Source: Schistosoma mansoni (taxonomy: Eukaryota > Platyhelminthes > Trematoda > Strigeidida > Schistosomatidae). From it: DNA of 64,000 nucleotides. Location: assembly GCF_000237925.1 (NCBI RefSeq), contig NW_017386139.1, positions 46,221-110,220 of the forward strand, written 5' to 3'. Under the pieces are notes generated by a model that saw only the letters and a program-made list of their open reading frames with translations, had not been told where the DNA came from and made no database searches. This document shows positions 48,211 to 61,505 of the stretch, piece by piece (the stretch's first letter is position 1; every line of letters starts with the position of its first letter). Made by a program: the position numbers and the translations under genes.

Positions 48211-51200
48211 CTTTTAAGAAAAGAGAAAATTACCGTTGTGCAACTTTGCAATATAAAAAAGAGGGATGAAAAGAACAAATGAAGAATGGTAAAACTGAAA
48301 TACAGTTTACTATCAATGAATATGCTGCATATAACGAAAAAGTAGTGCAAAAAATATATATGAGCACGGTATGAGGACATAAAGAGATGTGTAACCGTCT
48401 TTATCATTGGTTTTTGGCGGGTGGATGCTAATTTATTAGCCAGCCTCATCTATCAAGATCTAGAAATTTAAGCAATCTACACATGTAGCAGTTGAAATTA
48501 AAAATGTAGTTCGCAGTTTAATGTTAAAGGAATCTACGTAAGTTACTGATATTTCGCATAATCACTAAACAGATCAGTTTTCTTCAATTTCATATCCGAC
48601 TTATTGAACTAATACTAATTGATCACTATATACATTTACACAAAAGAAATTTAACTGAATACAGTTAAATCACTTGAGCAACTGAAATAATGGGATACTT
48701 ATTAATAATATTGCACATATTTGTGTAATATGTATCTTGAGTCACACCAACTGTTAGAAAGCTGGTAATAATACTTGATTATGCAGACAAAGTATATTGA
48801 CTTTGAGTCAACAACATAATTATCAAGAGTAAAGTATACCAGAACCGACAATAGCCTCCGCCTTGACGTGATGGTCGGCCCGTTTATCATGATGACCTAA
48901 TCGAGATAATATAGGCTGGAACACCTGTTTATTTGGGTCCTACCACGCTAGCCAGGTTGGTTAGAGACTAGGAGCACCAAAACTCGTGGTCTGAAGGGGA
49001 AATTATACTGCCAACTGAATACGGGTGTAGTTGTACTAAGGTGCCTCCTTCAGACAACCAGAGCCTACAGAGATGCTGTTTTCTCACAACGAAAGAAGGT
49101 TATGGAAGGTCCCGAGGATTACCATCTCCAACAGTAAGACCATGAGTCTGGAGCTACTTAATTTAAAACTACTACAAAAAGGCCGTGTATGACGGGTTTT
49201 AACCACGTGTTTCTTTATATCTGAGGTCACACTCCTAGATTCCTAAAACACCAATAATCCAGTTTATTTTTCAAGTAACTCGAGATCTATTCTTCCATGT
49301 GTCGGAAACTGTGACTTGACAACCGCCGTAATGCTTTTAAGAAATCACAATAAAACCAATTAAGTCGTATGATTATATGGCTAGCTAATCTAATATACGA
49401 TTATTTATAAAGCTATAAGTTCTACTTAATTTTTTGCAAAGATGTAATAAAACTTCTCAGATAAATAACGCCACGGTGTATTTAAGCTCAAACATACACT
49501 AATCAGCAGACAAAGACCTTGTTATTCACTATTCAGTTTTACAAATACTACATTTAAGTAATTTAACAAATTATGGTGTTTGGGAAGTAAAATAATTTCA
49601 GTTGCTATAAATTAATACAAGAATATTGCAAGATTATATCCATCGTCTAACTTATCAAATATCATTTATTCAATATTAATTACATCTAAGTATTTATATG
49701 AATTTATTGATACCGATGAACACTTAGGACTGCAATATGATGTTAAAGGTAACTGAGATAATAAAAATAACCCAATAAAAATATTCTGACTGTACTGCTG
49801 AAAGATTCAAATACAAGTTAATAAGTAGACTGATTTGTATAGGTTTAAACTCTCAAACATTGTGACAACACAGAAAGAGGAAGTCAGCAGCAATGGGAGA
49901 ACAATAAAATAAGAAAACAGAGCAGAAGTGAAGAGAAGGAAAGTAAAAAGGTATGTAAAGGAATTCAAGAGAATAGAAAAGACTCATTATTACACACGAA
50001 TTGTTAGTCATTTATTTCTGTCATCTTGTGGATAACATTGAAGACACCAACGTTAAAACAACTAAATTTGTATGGAATGGTGCCATAACCTGGTGCGTTC
50101 AGCCTTGGTGATTTTTAAACTTAATACTACAACAGCCCCCAAATGCCCTGGTACGGCCGAGAGTGGGGAGAGTCTGCTCTCCCTCTCGAAATGCTCTCAT
50201 ATGGCCACGCGAATATATAGCCTCTGCCAGGGAAGTCCTACTCACTGCCTTCTCGTGGCCAGGGTGTTGTTCACAAAAGTGAGAGGACGAAAAGCGAATG
50301 TCCGGCGCTTTAACCGGGTTGGTGGATGTGGAGGATCCACCTACGGGAGTTGGAAAACCCTGGTTCCAAACCAATGGTGCACATGGGCTCCAGTATCCTG
50401 AAGGAACGAATGGCGTATGAACCAACTGTTGGTCACCGGCTACCATGGGACTGCATCTCCTTACGATGCTCCACTGCCTTGTGGACTAGACCTTTAGGTC
50501 AAAGGTTCCGGGTTTGACCCCCTAAGAAAACCACCTGCTTCAGTCTGGGCATCTGGGCAGTATCACAGCCCTCACACAAATCGAATGAGATTTGTGAGGC
50601 GCATATTTATCTGGTGCTTTTTTGTACCAATATTTATGTGTTTAAATAAATAAAATAAATAAATACTACAACAGCTAACATTGCGCGCTGAATTAGTTAA
50701 TGTCTTGCTTTATGCAAAAAATAGACTAGCCAACATAGAAAAAGTTCATCAATCCTTGCTTAGAGTTCCATACTCACACATAATATCCTAAGTTCCATAA
50801 TCCTACTAGACGTGAATAATACTCCGAAGATATCGATAAATAAAAACATGTGAACTTTGAAAGTCTTTCATCGTCAAGAATCCCACTTCAGTGATAAAAA
50901 GTATCGTACAAACAACTAATGCATGCAATATTCATCTTTTGGGTTCGTAATTCAATAACTCAAGTAGTGTAAAGACTAAATAAAAAAATACGAGAATAAC
51001 AGTTTGACACTGAGAACAACATTGTAAGGAATACCATTGACAGTCGTTATTTAATAACTCCCTCTATATTTCAGATACACATACAATGATAGAATTAACA
51101 ATATTTTCACATTTGTAAGATGAAGATGCTGATGTGGAATGGATCGACAATTTCTGCATCAGTGATTCGAGAAGCTTCAGTTGATTGGCTTTATTTTGAG

Positions 51201-54200
51201 CCCGTTTCAGTTGTAAAATAGATTTGAGACCATCCAAAAATATAGACGTTGTAGAATAATAACACCAATAACGTCACCAGTTGATATGACCGAGTCAATT
51301 TTGCACAATAATCGGAAAGCCGGATTTGAATTGATATTACTTGAACCGACAATAAGTATGATTGCTACCCCCAAGACCCTATATCTCACTGAGTCATCGG
51401 GATATCAGGAGACAAAGCCTGACCTGTTACTGCGAAGAATACATTTTAGGGAAAAATACCACTCTTTTACACACAAATTTTCTTTTCAGTAAATATTATT
51501 TATATTTAAATAATTACAAATTAAACGAGCATCATGCTAGATGAATAAATAACAGAAACTGTCAAAATACAACCGAATACTATACTGAAATAAACAATAA
51601 CCGAAATTATCAGAATGTACTCGAATATTATTCTGAAGAGGTATCATGCTGAATTAATCTATAATTTCACGCCTAATCAGTTCTTATCAGTCCACAGATT
51701 GCATATGAACAATTGAGCTTCACAACTTATTGTGTATTACATGTTAAGCTTAACAAGTTAAATGAGCAATTTATCAAGGTATCAAAGGAAGATGACTACA
51801 TTCTTCAGTGTATTATATCAACATTCAGCAGACTTCTAAAATGTAGTGAGTTTACCTTAACTTATATTTATGGAAGTATGGTTTATTTGTATAATTTTAC
51901 AAAAAACAACGGAGTAATCCTTGGTGTCACTATTCGCACATAATTTAAGGTAAATAACATCTTTTTAACGAAAAATGCTTGTAAATACTTACTTAACCAA
52001 TGAACAAAAAAATATTTACAGTGTGAACACTATTATACCTCCCAAATATAAATCAACACAAGTGACTACTCTGCACGAGATCACAGCTTGGAAGAAATGC
52101 ATCACACAAATAGAATAAGTATTGTTGTTTATTTGTTATGTTTGGTAATTGTTTTAAAAAATTAAACAAATATTTATCGAAAGCTTTTAGTATGCATAGC
52201 AGAAAACTTAACAAAAGACAAATAACCTAAATTTTTGGAAGGCCATGCGTTTGACTTTAGGTTAATGGGAGTATCAGAGTATTTTAAAAACTGGGGATCA
52301 AATAGCAGCAACACAAATCCTCAGTATACCACTTATTTGGATAAATTGTCAAACGACTCAAGGACTCCGCTCTCAGTAATTGAGAGTACAGGGTCAAAAT
52401 TCGGCATAAGCAACTATATATATAAACGAATACTTGCTTACTGGGTATCTTCATAAGTGGAAGCTAAAAATACTAAGGAAATGATATATTTCACGTTTAC
52501 ATAGACTTTACCAGTACGAAAAAGAAGAGTTAGAATTTTCGCAACAAAGTGGGAAACTGGAAATAATAAACTGAATTATTAAGATTACGATAACAAAAGT
52601 TCAAATTTGTACAGAATTTACAAACCAAGCTAATACAACTCAAGTTATTGCAAACTTTTAACACTAGTATTTGATAGTTCAATGATTTATTTGTGTTATT
52701 ATAAATATATGTACTTATAATTATATCTGATTGTCCGTATTTTAAATCGCGCGTCATACAGTACTTCTATCAGAGTTTTTGTTTTGAATGCATTTGTACG
52801 TATGTGTGTGAGCATTTTAGTAGAGAATAATAATTTATACTGATCTTTTAAGATAATAGTACAAAAAAGAAACCAAATCTTTAAAGCCTTGGAAAGAAAA
52901 TAACCAAATAGATACTACGTTAAAATCACATACTTGTAGTCCTTGCCATGGTAGACTACCACGGAGGAAATACAATAAAACGTAGCCAAGAGATTCCATA
53001 TCATCTCTTCGAGATGTTCAATACCAGCATGAGAATTAAGACTAGCATACCGCGCTGTACCAATAAGAGATTTGTCGTCTCTATATGAAATATGACGACG
53101 TGTTCTATGATCTCTGTTGATTGGAATAACAAAAAAGTAAACAATTGCTATTTTTTTAAAGTATATTTTAGACAAAACCCACTACAACTTATGTTGAGCG
53201 ACACTAATGAAAACTATAACTAATGTTTTATTTATAAGAAACCATTTTAACTAGCTAAGCTTCGGTTAAATTTTACAAATCGGAAACTGCTTTTTGTACA
53301 CTCAGTAAGATGAGTTACCACATCCAATTGCATCTACGTGCATTCACTAGTCTTTCTGCCCCAGAAAAGTAGTGTATATTGAACGTAGACAGTAGTTAGG
53401 ACACGTACACAACATTACAGTTTGGTTTTACAATGGTGAGAAGAAAGTGGTTAAGAGTAAGATTACTGAACATTTAATTGACCGTAACAATTTCACAAAC
53501 CTACATGCTTATTTTATGTTTGTTTAATCTTGACTTGATATGCAAATATGAGATGATTGAGGGTCATTTGTAGCTTCATGGTAAGGATGATAGTGTTATG
53601 ATCTCTAATTCAGATAGTTTGCTTTTGAAGTTTCTTTTGTCCTTCTGATGTTATTCAGAAGGATGATAAAAGTTTCACAACTAAACCATCCAACGCTTCC
53701 AATACACAAAAATATCGGTAAAACAGGCACTAATGAGAATACGAGCCACAATAAAGGAAATAAAATTATGGGGACAGGGGAAGGGGTATAATTAAAACTA
53801 AATCAATGAGTAAAAATGAGTGGACAAGGGTAGTAAATAATGGGGGAAATGGTTCAATGAGAATAAAACCAGAAATATTTCTTCAAAGTGAGTTTTTTAC
53901 ATTTTCTATGAATATAGAGGAAAGCTACGACAGGATTGTCACTGGCTGGCCCTGTTTTGTGTCATATCTGAAAACGTATCAAACCACTGAGTTCCACCCT
54001 TTCCAAAATATAAATCATTAAGTCGTAATGAACAATCAGTTTATTCTTACACAGCTTTCTTTCATACAATTGCGCCATGTCACAAACTTATCACTGTTTT
54101 CAAACTCCATTTTAAGGTCGGTAACCAATGATTTAAGTGTAAGTCACTAGGATGATATTCGTAGCACATATCAAGGCCACTAAATCTGGTGCTTTGAGAT

Positions 54201-57200
54201 GATGATAATGACTGAATCTTCGCCACTGCCTCCGAACACGTATCGTTTCATCAGAACTCACGAACTTACTTAGATAAACAAACGTCTCCACATTTTTTAA
54301 CAACTCACAACCAAAAGTGAGTGCACAAACATGCTCCTCTCAGTCTATTAAAAATACATTGCACTTCGAAGGTGAGAAGTACATACCATACCTAAAGGAC
54401 AGTAGTTGTCAACTGGTTAAGTGTGACTTACAGTTTGTGTATCATCACACAGCAAAATAATATTATTCACATACTTAAGATTCGAAAGTCTTTTGCCAGG
54501 CAGCAGATCCACATCAGTAAAACTTACTTCCATAAGAGCAGTTTCTGCAATGTTATCAACGGTAAACTTGAGGTGGACTAGTGAGATTGCGAAGTCCTGC
54601 CCAACTCCACTTCTGGAACGGGACAATGAACACTGGTGATTGATTGTATGCCTGAAATATTTGTGTACAGGAACTTCAAGGTGCTAATAAACCTCCCAAG
54701 CACACCCTTTTTCAACAAAAAAAATGTCAGAGTACAATCCTGCCCAACGAATCGAAGGTGAGCCTGATACCAAAAAATACAACGAACGCTGGCCCACAAT
54801 AGGTGTAGCAGCGTTCCAAAATCTGATGGAAGGTGAAAACATGATCAATACACTCAAAACATGGTCGTCAACCAGCTGACTTCTCACGACTCAGTATTCC
54901 ATGAGTTTTCAACAATTTGTGAAGTATGACAGAAGCCAGTAGTTTGAACGAAATCGAAAGTAGATTTATCCCTCGACAGTTGCTCTATACATGAAGCAAG
55001 TCACTTTTAAAGACAGTGAAGACGGTCGCTTTATTCCGGGATTTTAGATTACTCTTTATCTCCTACACCTTCCTAGACAAACCAGTCAGTTATGTCACCA
55101 GACGTTCGCCGGCTTCCTTACAAGGATCAAGTCGCCAGAGTCTTTTAACTTGTCATGCTTAGGAAGTTAGAGCTCCTTAAGAACCTCCCCCTCGTTAGGC
55201 GGATGAGTCGTAATCAACCATAAAGAAAACGACGGTCTGATTGCCTTGATGAGGCAGCGGACCAGCTAAACGGTTTCTCAAAAAATCTCGTCGTCATCTA
55301 AGACCTCGCTGGACATTACTTGATTAGCACTTAATCAACTTCACATGTTGTATAACTCACGACAGGCTTTCTCCCGCCAGTAGCCTAAATGAATTGAAAT
55401 GGTTCACAGATGTTATAGGCAGCTTTAATCACCATATTTCTCAGTCCTCGAGCAAACTTCGTAAAACTTTTTTATGTGGGAATCTAAGCTTAACATTAAA
55501 CTAGCGATTTGCCGTAGTGGACAGACATACCTCAAGGACTTGCAAAGAACCATGGGAAACCCAGTGACTATAGCCGTGAAGTTCTGCGAATCGGCAATAT
55601 GCCAAGATTTCTTTGTTTACAAATCTTTAAAAAAAGAAAACGTTCTGATAATCATAAGATGAAGACTTCGCCTTGGGTCCTAGTTTATTAATTCTACAAC
55701 CTATTCTCATTAATAAAGAAAACTACCGCTCGTTCTGGAGTACATGTTTAGACTATGATAACACTCTAATACGAGCACGCGTTTGCTTATGCCTCACTAG
55801 ATGCAGAAAAGCCACATTAAAAAGACCTCTTGGAGTTAAACTCCGTGATGAGAAAGCCAAAAGTAAGTTCCAGGAACAACTGAGTTCACATCTAGGCAGT
55901 TCTGTAAACGAGGCTGACCCAGATGTTACTTGGAAAGATATACGGACAGCTGTGGAAACAGCGGTAACATCTATTAGTAATTTAAACCAAAGGGTTACAA
56001 AATAGTAATGAATTTCCTCTAAGTCTATTACACTGATAGACGCTCATAAACTCACCCCATCAGGCTGTGAACACGACGAAGAGCGAAAGCAAATCAAATC
56101 TAGATTAACCAAAAGTCTAAGGAACGATCGTGAGTGATAGTGGGCAACGGAAGCAAAAGGGATGGGAAAGACAGAGGCTGTATGCAATACGAGACAACTC
56201 TTCAGACTAATGAAAGAAACCAGAATTAAAAAGTCGAGTGTAAGCGAAACAATCTCGGAAAAAGGAGGAAACCCTTATCTGCTCTCAGCCCAGACTTTAG
56301 AAAGATGGGCAGGACACTTTAAGGAGTAGTTCAGATGCCCTACAGCTACTGTACAACTACCCATTATTCCCAGAAAACCTAAATGGAACACTGAGGTAGG
56401 TCGCCCGACTCTAGCTAATCTGAAACGAGGGAGAGCAGCTGATCCCGATGTCTTTCAGGATAGCGGTCCAATTTTAGCGGTTAGGTTGACTAATATTTTG
56501 GCTAAAATCTGGGAGTTGGACGTAATCACATCTGACTGGTGACAATCGTCGATTGTCGCAATATATATAAAAGGAGTCAAAATCATCCTGTGATAACCAT
56601 AGAGGGATTAGTTTAACTAATATAGCATCTAAAATACTAGTCTCAATAATTATCGGACGCTTAACAAAGACTCATGAACTGCAAACACGAGAAAATCAGA
56701 CTGGCTTCAGACGTGGTTGTAGCTTCATCGACCACATATTCACCATTCGTCAGATTTTAGAACACAGACATGCTTATCGGCGTCCGACAATGGTGGTTTT
56801 TCTTGACTTAGAAGTTGCATTGGACTATGTAGACTATGTAGGCCCCCAAATGCCCTGGTACGGCCGAGAGTGGGGAGAGTCTGCTCTCCCTCTCGAAATG
56901 CTCTCATATGGCCACGCGAATATATAGCCTCTGCCAGGGAAGTCCTACTCACTGCCTTCTCGTGGCCAGGGTGTTGTTCACAAAAGTGAGAGGACGAAAA
57001 GCGAATGTCCGGCGCTTTAACCGGGTTGGTGGATGTGGAGGATCCACCTACGGGAGTTGGAAAACCCTGGTTCCAAACCAATGGTGCACATGGGCTCCAG
57101 TATCCTGAAGGAACGAATGGCGTATGAACCAACTGTTGGTCACCGGCTACCATGGGACTGCATCTCCTTACGATGCTCCACTGCCTTGTGGACTAGACCT

Positions 57201-60200
57201 TTAGGTCAAAGGTTCCGGGTTTGACCCCCTAAGAAAACCACCTGCTTCAGTCTGGGCATCTGGGCAGTATCACAGCCCTCACACAAATCGAATGAGATTT
57301 GTGAGGCGCATATTTATCTGGTGCTTTTTTGTACCAATATTTTTGCGTTTAAATAATATAAAATAAAATGTAGACCGAGAGGCTCTGTGACAATGTCTGT
57401 CATTGAAAGGTGTATCTCAGAAGTACATAAACCTTGTGAAGGCTCTTTACTCGAACACTACCAGTCAAGTCAGAGATTATGGAGAACTGTCATCTGATTT
57501 CACAACCTCAAGTGGTATCCGGCAAGACTGTCCATTACCTCCATTTTTGTTTAACTTCATCATAGACCTACTGCTGAAAATGACGTTCTTGTCATCTGAG
57601 TTTTCGGGCATTGATCTCCTACCAGGAAGTCCTCTTATCGACCTAGAATACACAGACGACATAGTCCTGTTTGGTGAAGACGCTGATAAAATGCAGAGTC
57701 TTTTGGTAGCACTGCGTAACAATGCAAGGATGTTTGGGATTTGTTTTCCCCTTCTAAATGCAAATTGTTGCTTCAGGACTGAGCTGCGTCAATAACCGAA
57801 CTAAGGATAGGGAGTGAAGAAGTCGAACGCATCGACAACTTCACTTATCTTGGAAGTCTGACCAGCCCTAATCGGTCGGTGTCTGACGAAATCTCCACAC
57901 GGATTCAGAAAGCTCGTTTGGCTTTTACCAACTTACGTCACCTATGGCGAAGGCGAGATATCCGTCTATCAATAAAAGGATGAGTATACTGCACGGCAGT
58001 TAGCTCTGTTCTACTTTACAGCTGCGGGGTGGTCAAACCAAAACGTGGCATCATTGTTTGAAGTCACTAACCTCTAGACTAAGCCATGTTGGTAGATGCA
58101 GACAACTTGGTTGAGGTCCGCGTGACTATCGTAACCAATAGTTGGAGACTCTGGGTGACATGGCTCAGAATCGATCACAGTGGCGTAGGTTTATACACTC
58201 TCTGTCTTCCCTTAAACCTTGAGATTAAGATTGCTTCATATTTGTCTTTCTTCCTGTACTATATCCTCATATACAACCTATTTTTTCTTTTGGCTGTATT
58301 TTTACTAACCTAACTATTTCTCCATTCATTATTACTATTACTAGTAGAAGTGTTTCACCCATACACTAATTTCCGTTCGTTGTTCTTTCTATTCTACGCA
58401 CTTTATATTATCTGTCTCTTCACAACCTCGCTGTTATTGTGTAGCGCAAATGTATTTGGTGCTCCCTTGTACCAGTGTTTATGTGTTCAAATAAATAAAT
58501 AGTTGTTGGCGGAGACAAGGGTTTCATCGAACATTTTTTACAATATTTCTTATATATCCGCTTATCATTTAGGGAGTTAGTGTCGCCCTACGTGCACCAT
58601 TAAGTTATGCAATAATATTGTTATTGTAGTTTGTGAACTTACCGCATTTAAATATATATTCGTCTCATTCCAGTGGTTGCTCGTCTCTTCTGGGATTACC
58701 GGGTAAGTAATAATGAGGTTAGAGACAGGGTATTAGGGAATAGTGGTAAATCAGTTGATGGGGTTGTTAATCTTCATCGACTGAGATGGTTGGGCCATGT
58801 GTTACGTATGCCTGAACACCGATTATCACGACGCGCTATGCTCACTAGTATTGGCGATGGTTGGAACTAACTAATTCTTTCTCCATGTATTACTACCGTT
58901 GAAGTAACTACTTCTATGAATTCGGTGTTCATCTTGTTGTGCTAATTAGGTGTGGTAATTTGGACCGATACATGTATGTGCCTGGTCCTACGTTGTAACT
59001 GACTGATCTCATTTAGGTAGACTTTGTAGAAGTTACATAACTCTGTATTGTTATTATGTGCACTAGACGACTAAGTATCATAATGACTGTTATTACGCTA
59101 TTATGATTATTAAGTGTTCAGATTTCGTTGTTGAAAAGATATATCTTCGCTGAATTTCCTGCTCTTGATGTTTTTATTAGTAAATCAAATAGTCAAGGAG
59201 TCATCAAGAACGTTCACAAATGATATATTTATAGCCCATTAACTCAAATCACTATATTTCTGACTACAAACTTCAATATCAACAGCAGAAGACAAACAAA
59301 ATCTTATTGTTCAGTTATTTTTCTCACCAACAAAACTTGCTTAGTGATCAATTTTGTCATATTTAAAACATTATTTTGGGTGTCAAATTCCGACTGACAC
59401 ATTTAACAAAAAATCAGAAGTAAATATTGGTACTAGACTGATGATCAATTTACTGGACTGTGATACTAGATACACAATAAAATTATTGGCAAGTAGAGGA
59501 TGAACTCCGCACACACTGTGTTAATACGCTACGATAAACAAATTATTGTTCTTGTATTGGAAGCATAGCTAAAAACTTTTGAACTTAATATTTGCAAAGA
59601 AAATAAATTCATCACGCGTATTTCTAAATGCAACCGATAAATCATAATCCAACGAGTTATTTCGTTTACTCGATCAAAATGATTGAAAACAGAGCAGTTC
59701 TCCATTTTATCATGTACTATCACTCTAACAACAAATTTACAAAAATCAATCAATGATGCAGAACCAACTAAATATTCCTTAAAACATCGACGACTTTAAT
59801 GATATCTAATTACCAGTCTGGTCTCTCCTTTATAGATCTATATCAAAATCCGGCTTATGTATTTCCCATCGGCCATGGTGGAAAATATTTTCATGAAATT
59901 TCGCAGGATATTTCAGGTAGTGAGCTTTTAGTGATTGCCAGAGTAGCTGTATGAGTCCTAGTGATAGTTTGGCAGATGGGCAAACCGTATACCGAAACGC
60001 AGAGCGACTTACACCTACATGACCCGCTTTTGGCGCTATCGTCAATCCTTTTTGTGAAAGTTTTGATGCCCCTATGGACCAAACCTGCTCAGTCGTAATA
60101 GTAAAGCAATTTCGAGACCCACACAAAAAATCGAATCTGGTTATCAAATAAATAAGATTTTTCGATATAATGGTGAACACTAGATGGAAATAGGTAGTGA

Positions 60201-61460
60201 TGTATAGAGAACGGATTATGTTTCACCTGAGAAGCCAATGGGGGGAGAGTTACTGTTCGGAAATTAACGAACAGACAACGCTTGTTATGTGGTTTGCAGT
60301 AGATCGCTACTTGGACTCGACTTTCAATTACTGAGTTCCAGATTTAAATTCCGCTTTTATATACTTCGGTTCTAGAACCTGAGTGGTGTTAAAGGCCTAC
60401 AAACAAAAAGTTTGGTTAAACCCAAATATGTGACCATGTATTAGGTAAATGAGTCAACATTATCATTGACCTTTGGTGTAGGTACGTAAAAAACTGTCGA
60501 TCCTTATGAAGAAAGAGGATCAATACCAATTAAGATTAATTCTTGATACATTAAATTATTTGGTACGAACTCTAGTCATGGACTTTCAATACAGTTTTAC
60601 TAGGATTTGTATTTAGCGACATACTCAGACAAGGAAGAAAAGGATGAAAGTAACCTCGCTCCCTGTATTGAAGTCGGAGTTGAGAAATATTAGTAGAGTA
60701 CATGAACGTATCAGGACATGTTAATAATCTAACACTAGTTCAGGAAAACATACCTGTAACTCAGCGAATCCAGGGAACGCAATTGGTTTAAATCGTTGGA
60801 TTCAGTTTCAAGGCAAGTTTCAAAAGTGCAATCATGTAATGGCTGAAGTTATGGACATGAAGTGCAGTATACAAATACCGGAGTCATATACTATTTGGAG
60901 TAAAAACAATGATCAAAACTGCTAAAACACATAATGAAGGGTTAAAATTCATTTGGTCTTGGAACATTTTCCCTAACTAACTGATGCACAGTAAATAACT
61001 TTAAGTGATTGACATCAAGACCAAAGGTATTTCACACAGAGAAGTAGGCATAATTATCAACAGCAGCATCACATAGAGAGGAAGACAGTGACAAAATACA
61101 TGTGATGGATGATATCAGACCCAAGAAAGCTGTAATTTGGCATGTTAAGTCGAGAAGAAAGGGTTCGTAATTCGTATCCAGTAGATGCCCAGAAAGACAG
61201 ACGAAGTTAGAGGACTAGTGTAGTTGCTAAAATCGTAGGATTCGTAATCCTTGGGGATTTACGGGAACTCAGAAACTGAAATTCCCAGAAAACTATGAGT
61301 CTTACAGCAGCTAGGTAGCATATTGGTCATATATTTACCTCACAATAGACTCCAGAAGAGTGTATGGATAGAATGCATATAAACCAAGTCACAGTATTGA
61401 CAGCTCTGCAATAACACCTACGATCGTGTAATAAATCAAAAGTGCTTCGGTTAAATTTAT

Positions 61461-61505
<45 letters not shown>

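Larger units (their letters stand above)
55640..58500 (+). mobile_element. RTE-like LINE family A, copy 4, interrupted by a mini-element
   Basis: Reading rightward: end of the endonuclease and linker (55673-56005, '[20 protein letters not shown]'), pieces of the linker in shifted frames (56000-56530), RT fingers ('[20 protein letters not shown]'-like region, about 56690-56830), an inserted mini LINE A (56842-57366), then RT palm (57403-57795, catalytic box YTDD in '[18 protein letters not shown]'), C-terminal region (to about 58210) and the 3' end 'ggtgctcccttgtaccagtg', then 'caaataaataaata'. Several stops and frameshifts. 5'-truncated. Confidence 0.8.

Noticed and set aside
50430-50530. tRNA gene-like segment in the mini LINE A
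   Set aside because: A B-box-like motif is present, but no cloverleaf with acceptor and anticodon stems could be folded, and it repeats identically inside both mini-elements, so it is part of the transposon.
59830-60180. 116-codon minus-strand frame in kinase intron 2
   Set aside because: Composition is somewhat protein-like, but no motif, splice context or family is recognised; an eroded repeat is more likely.
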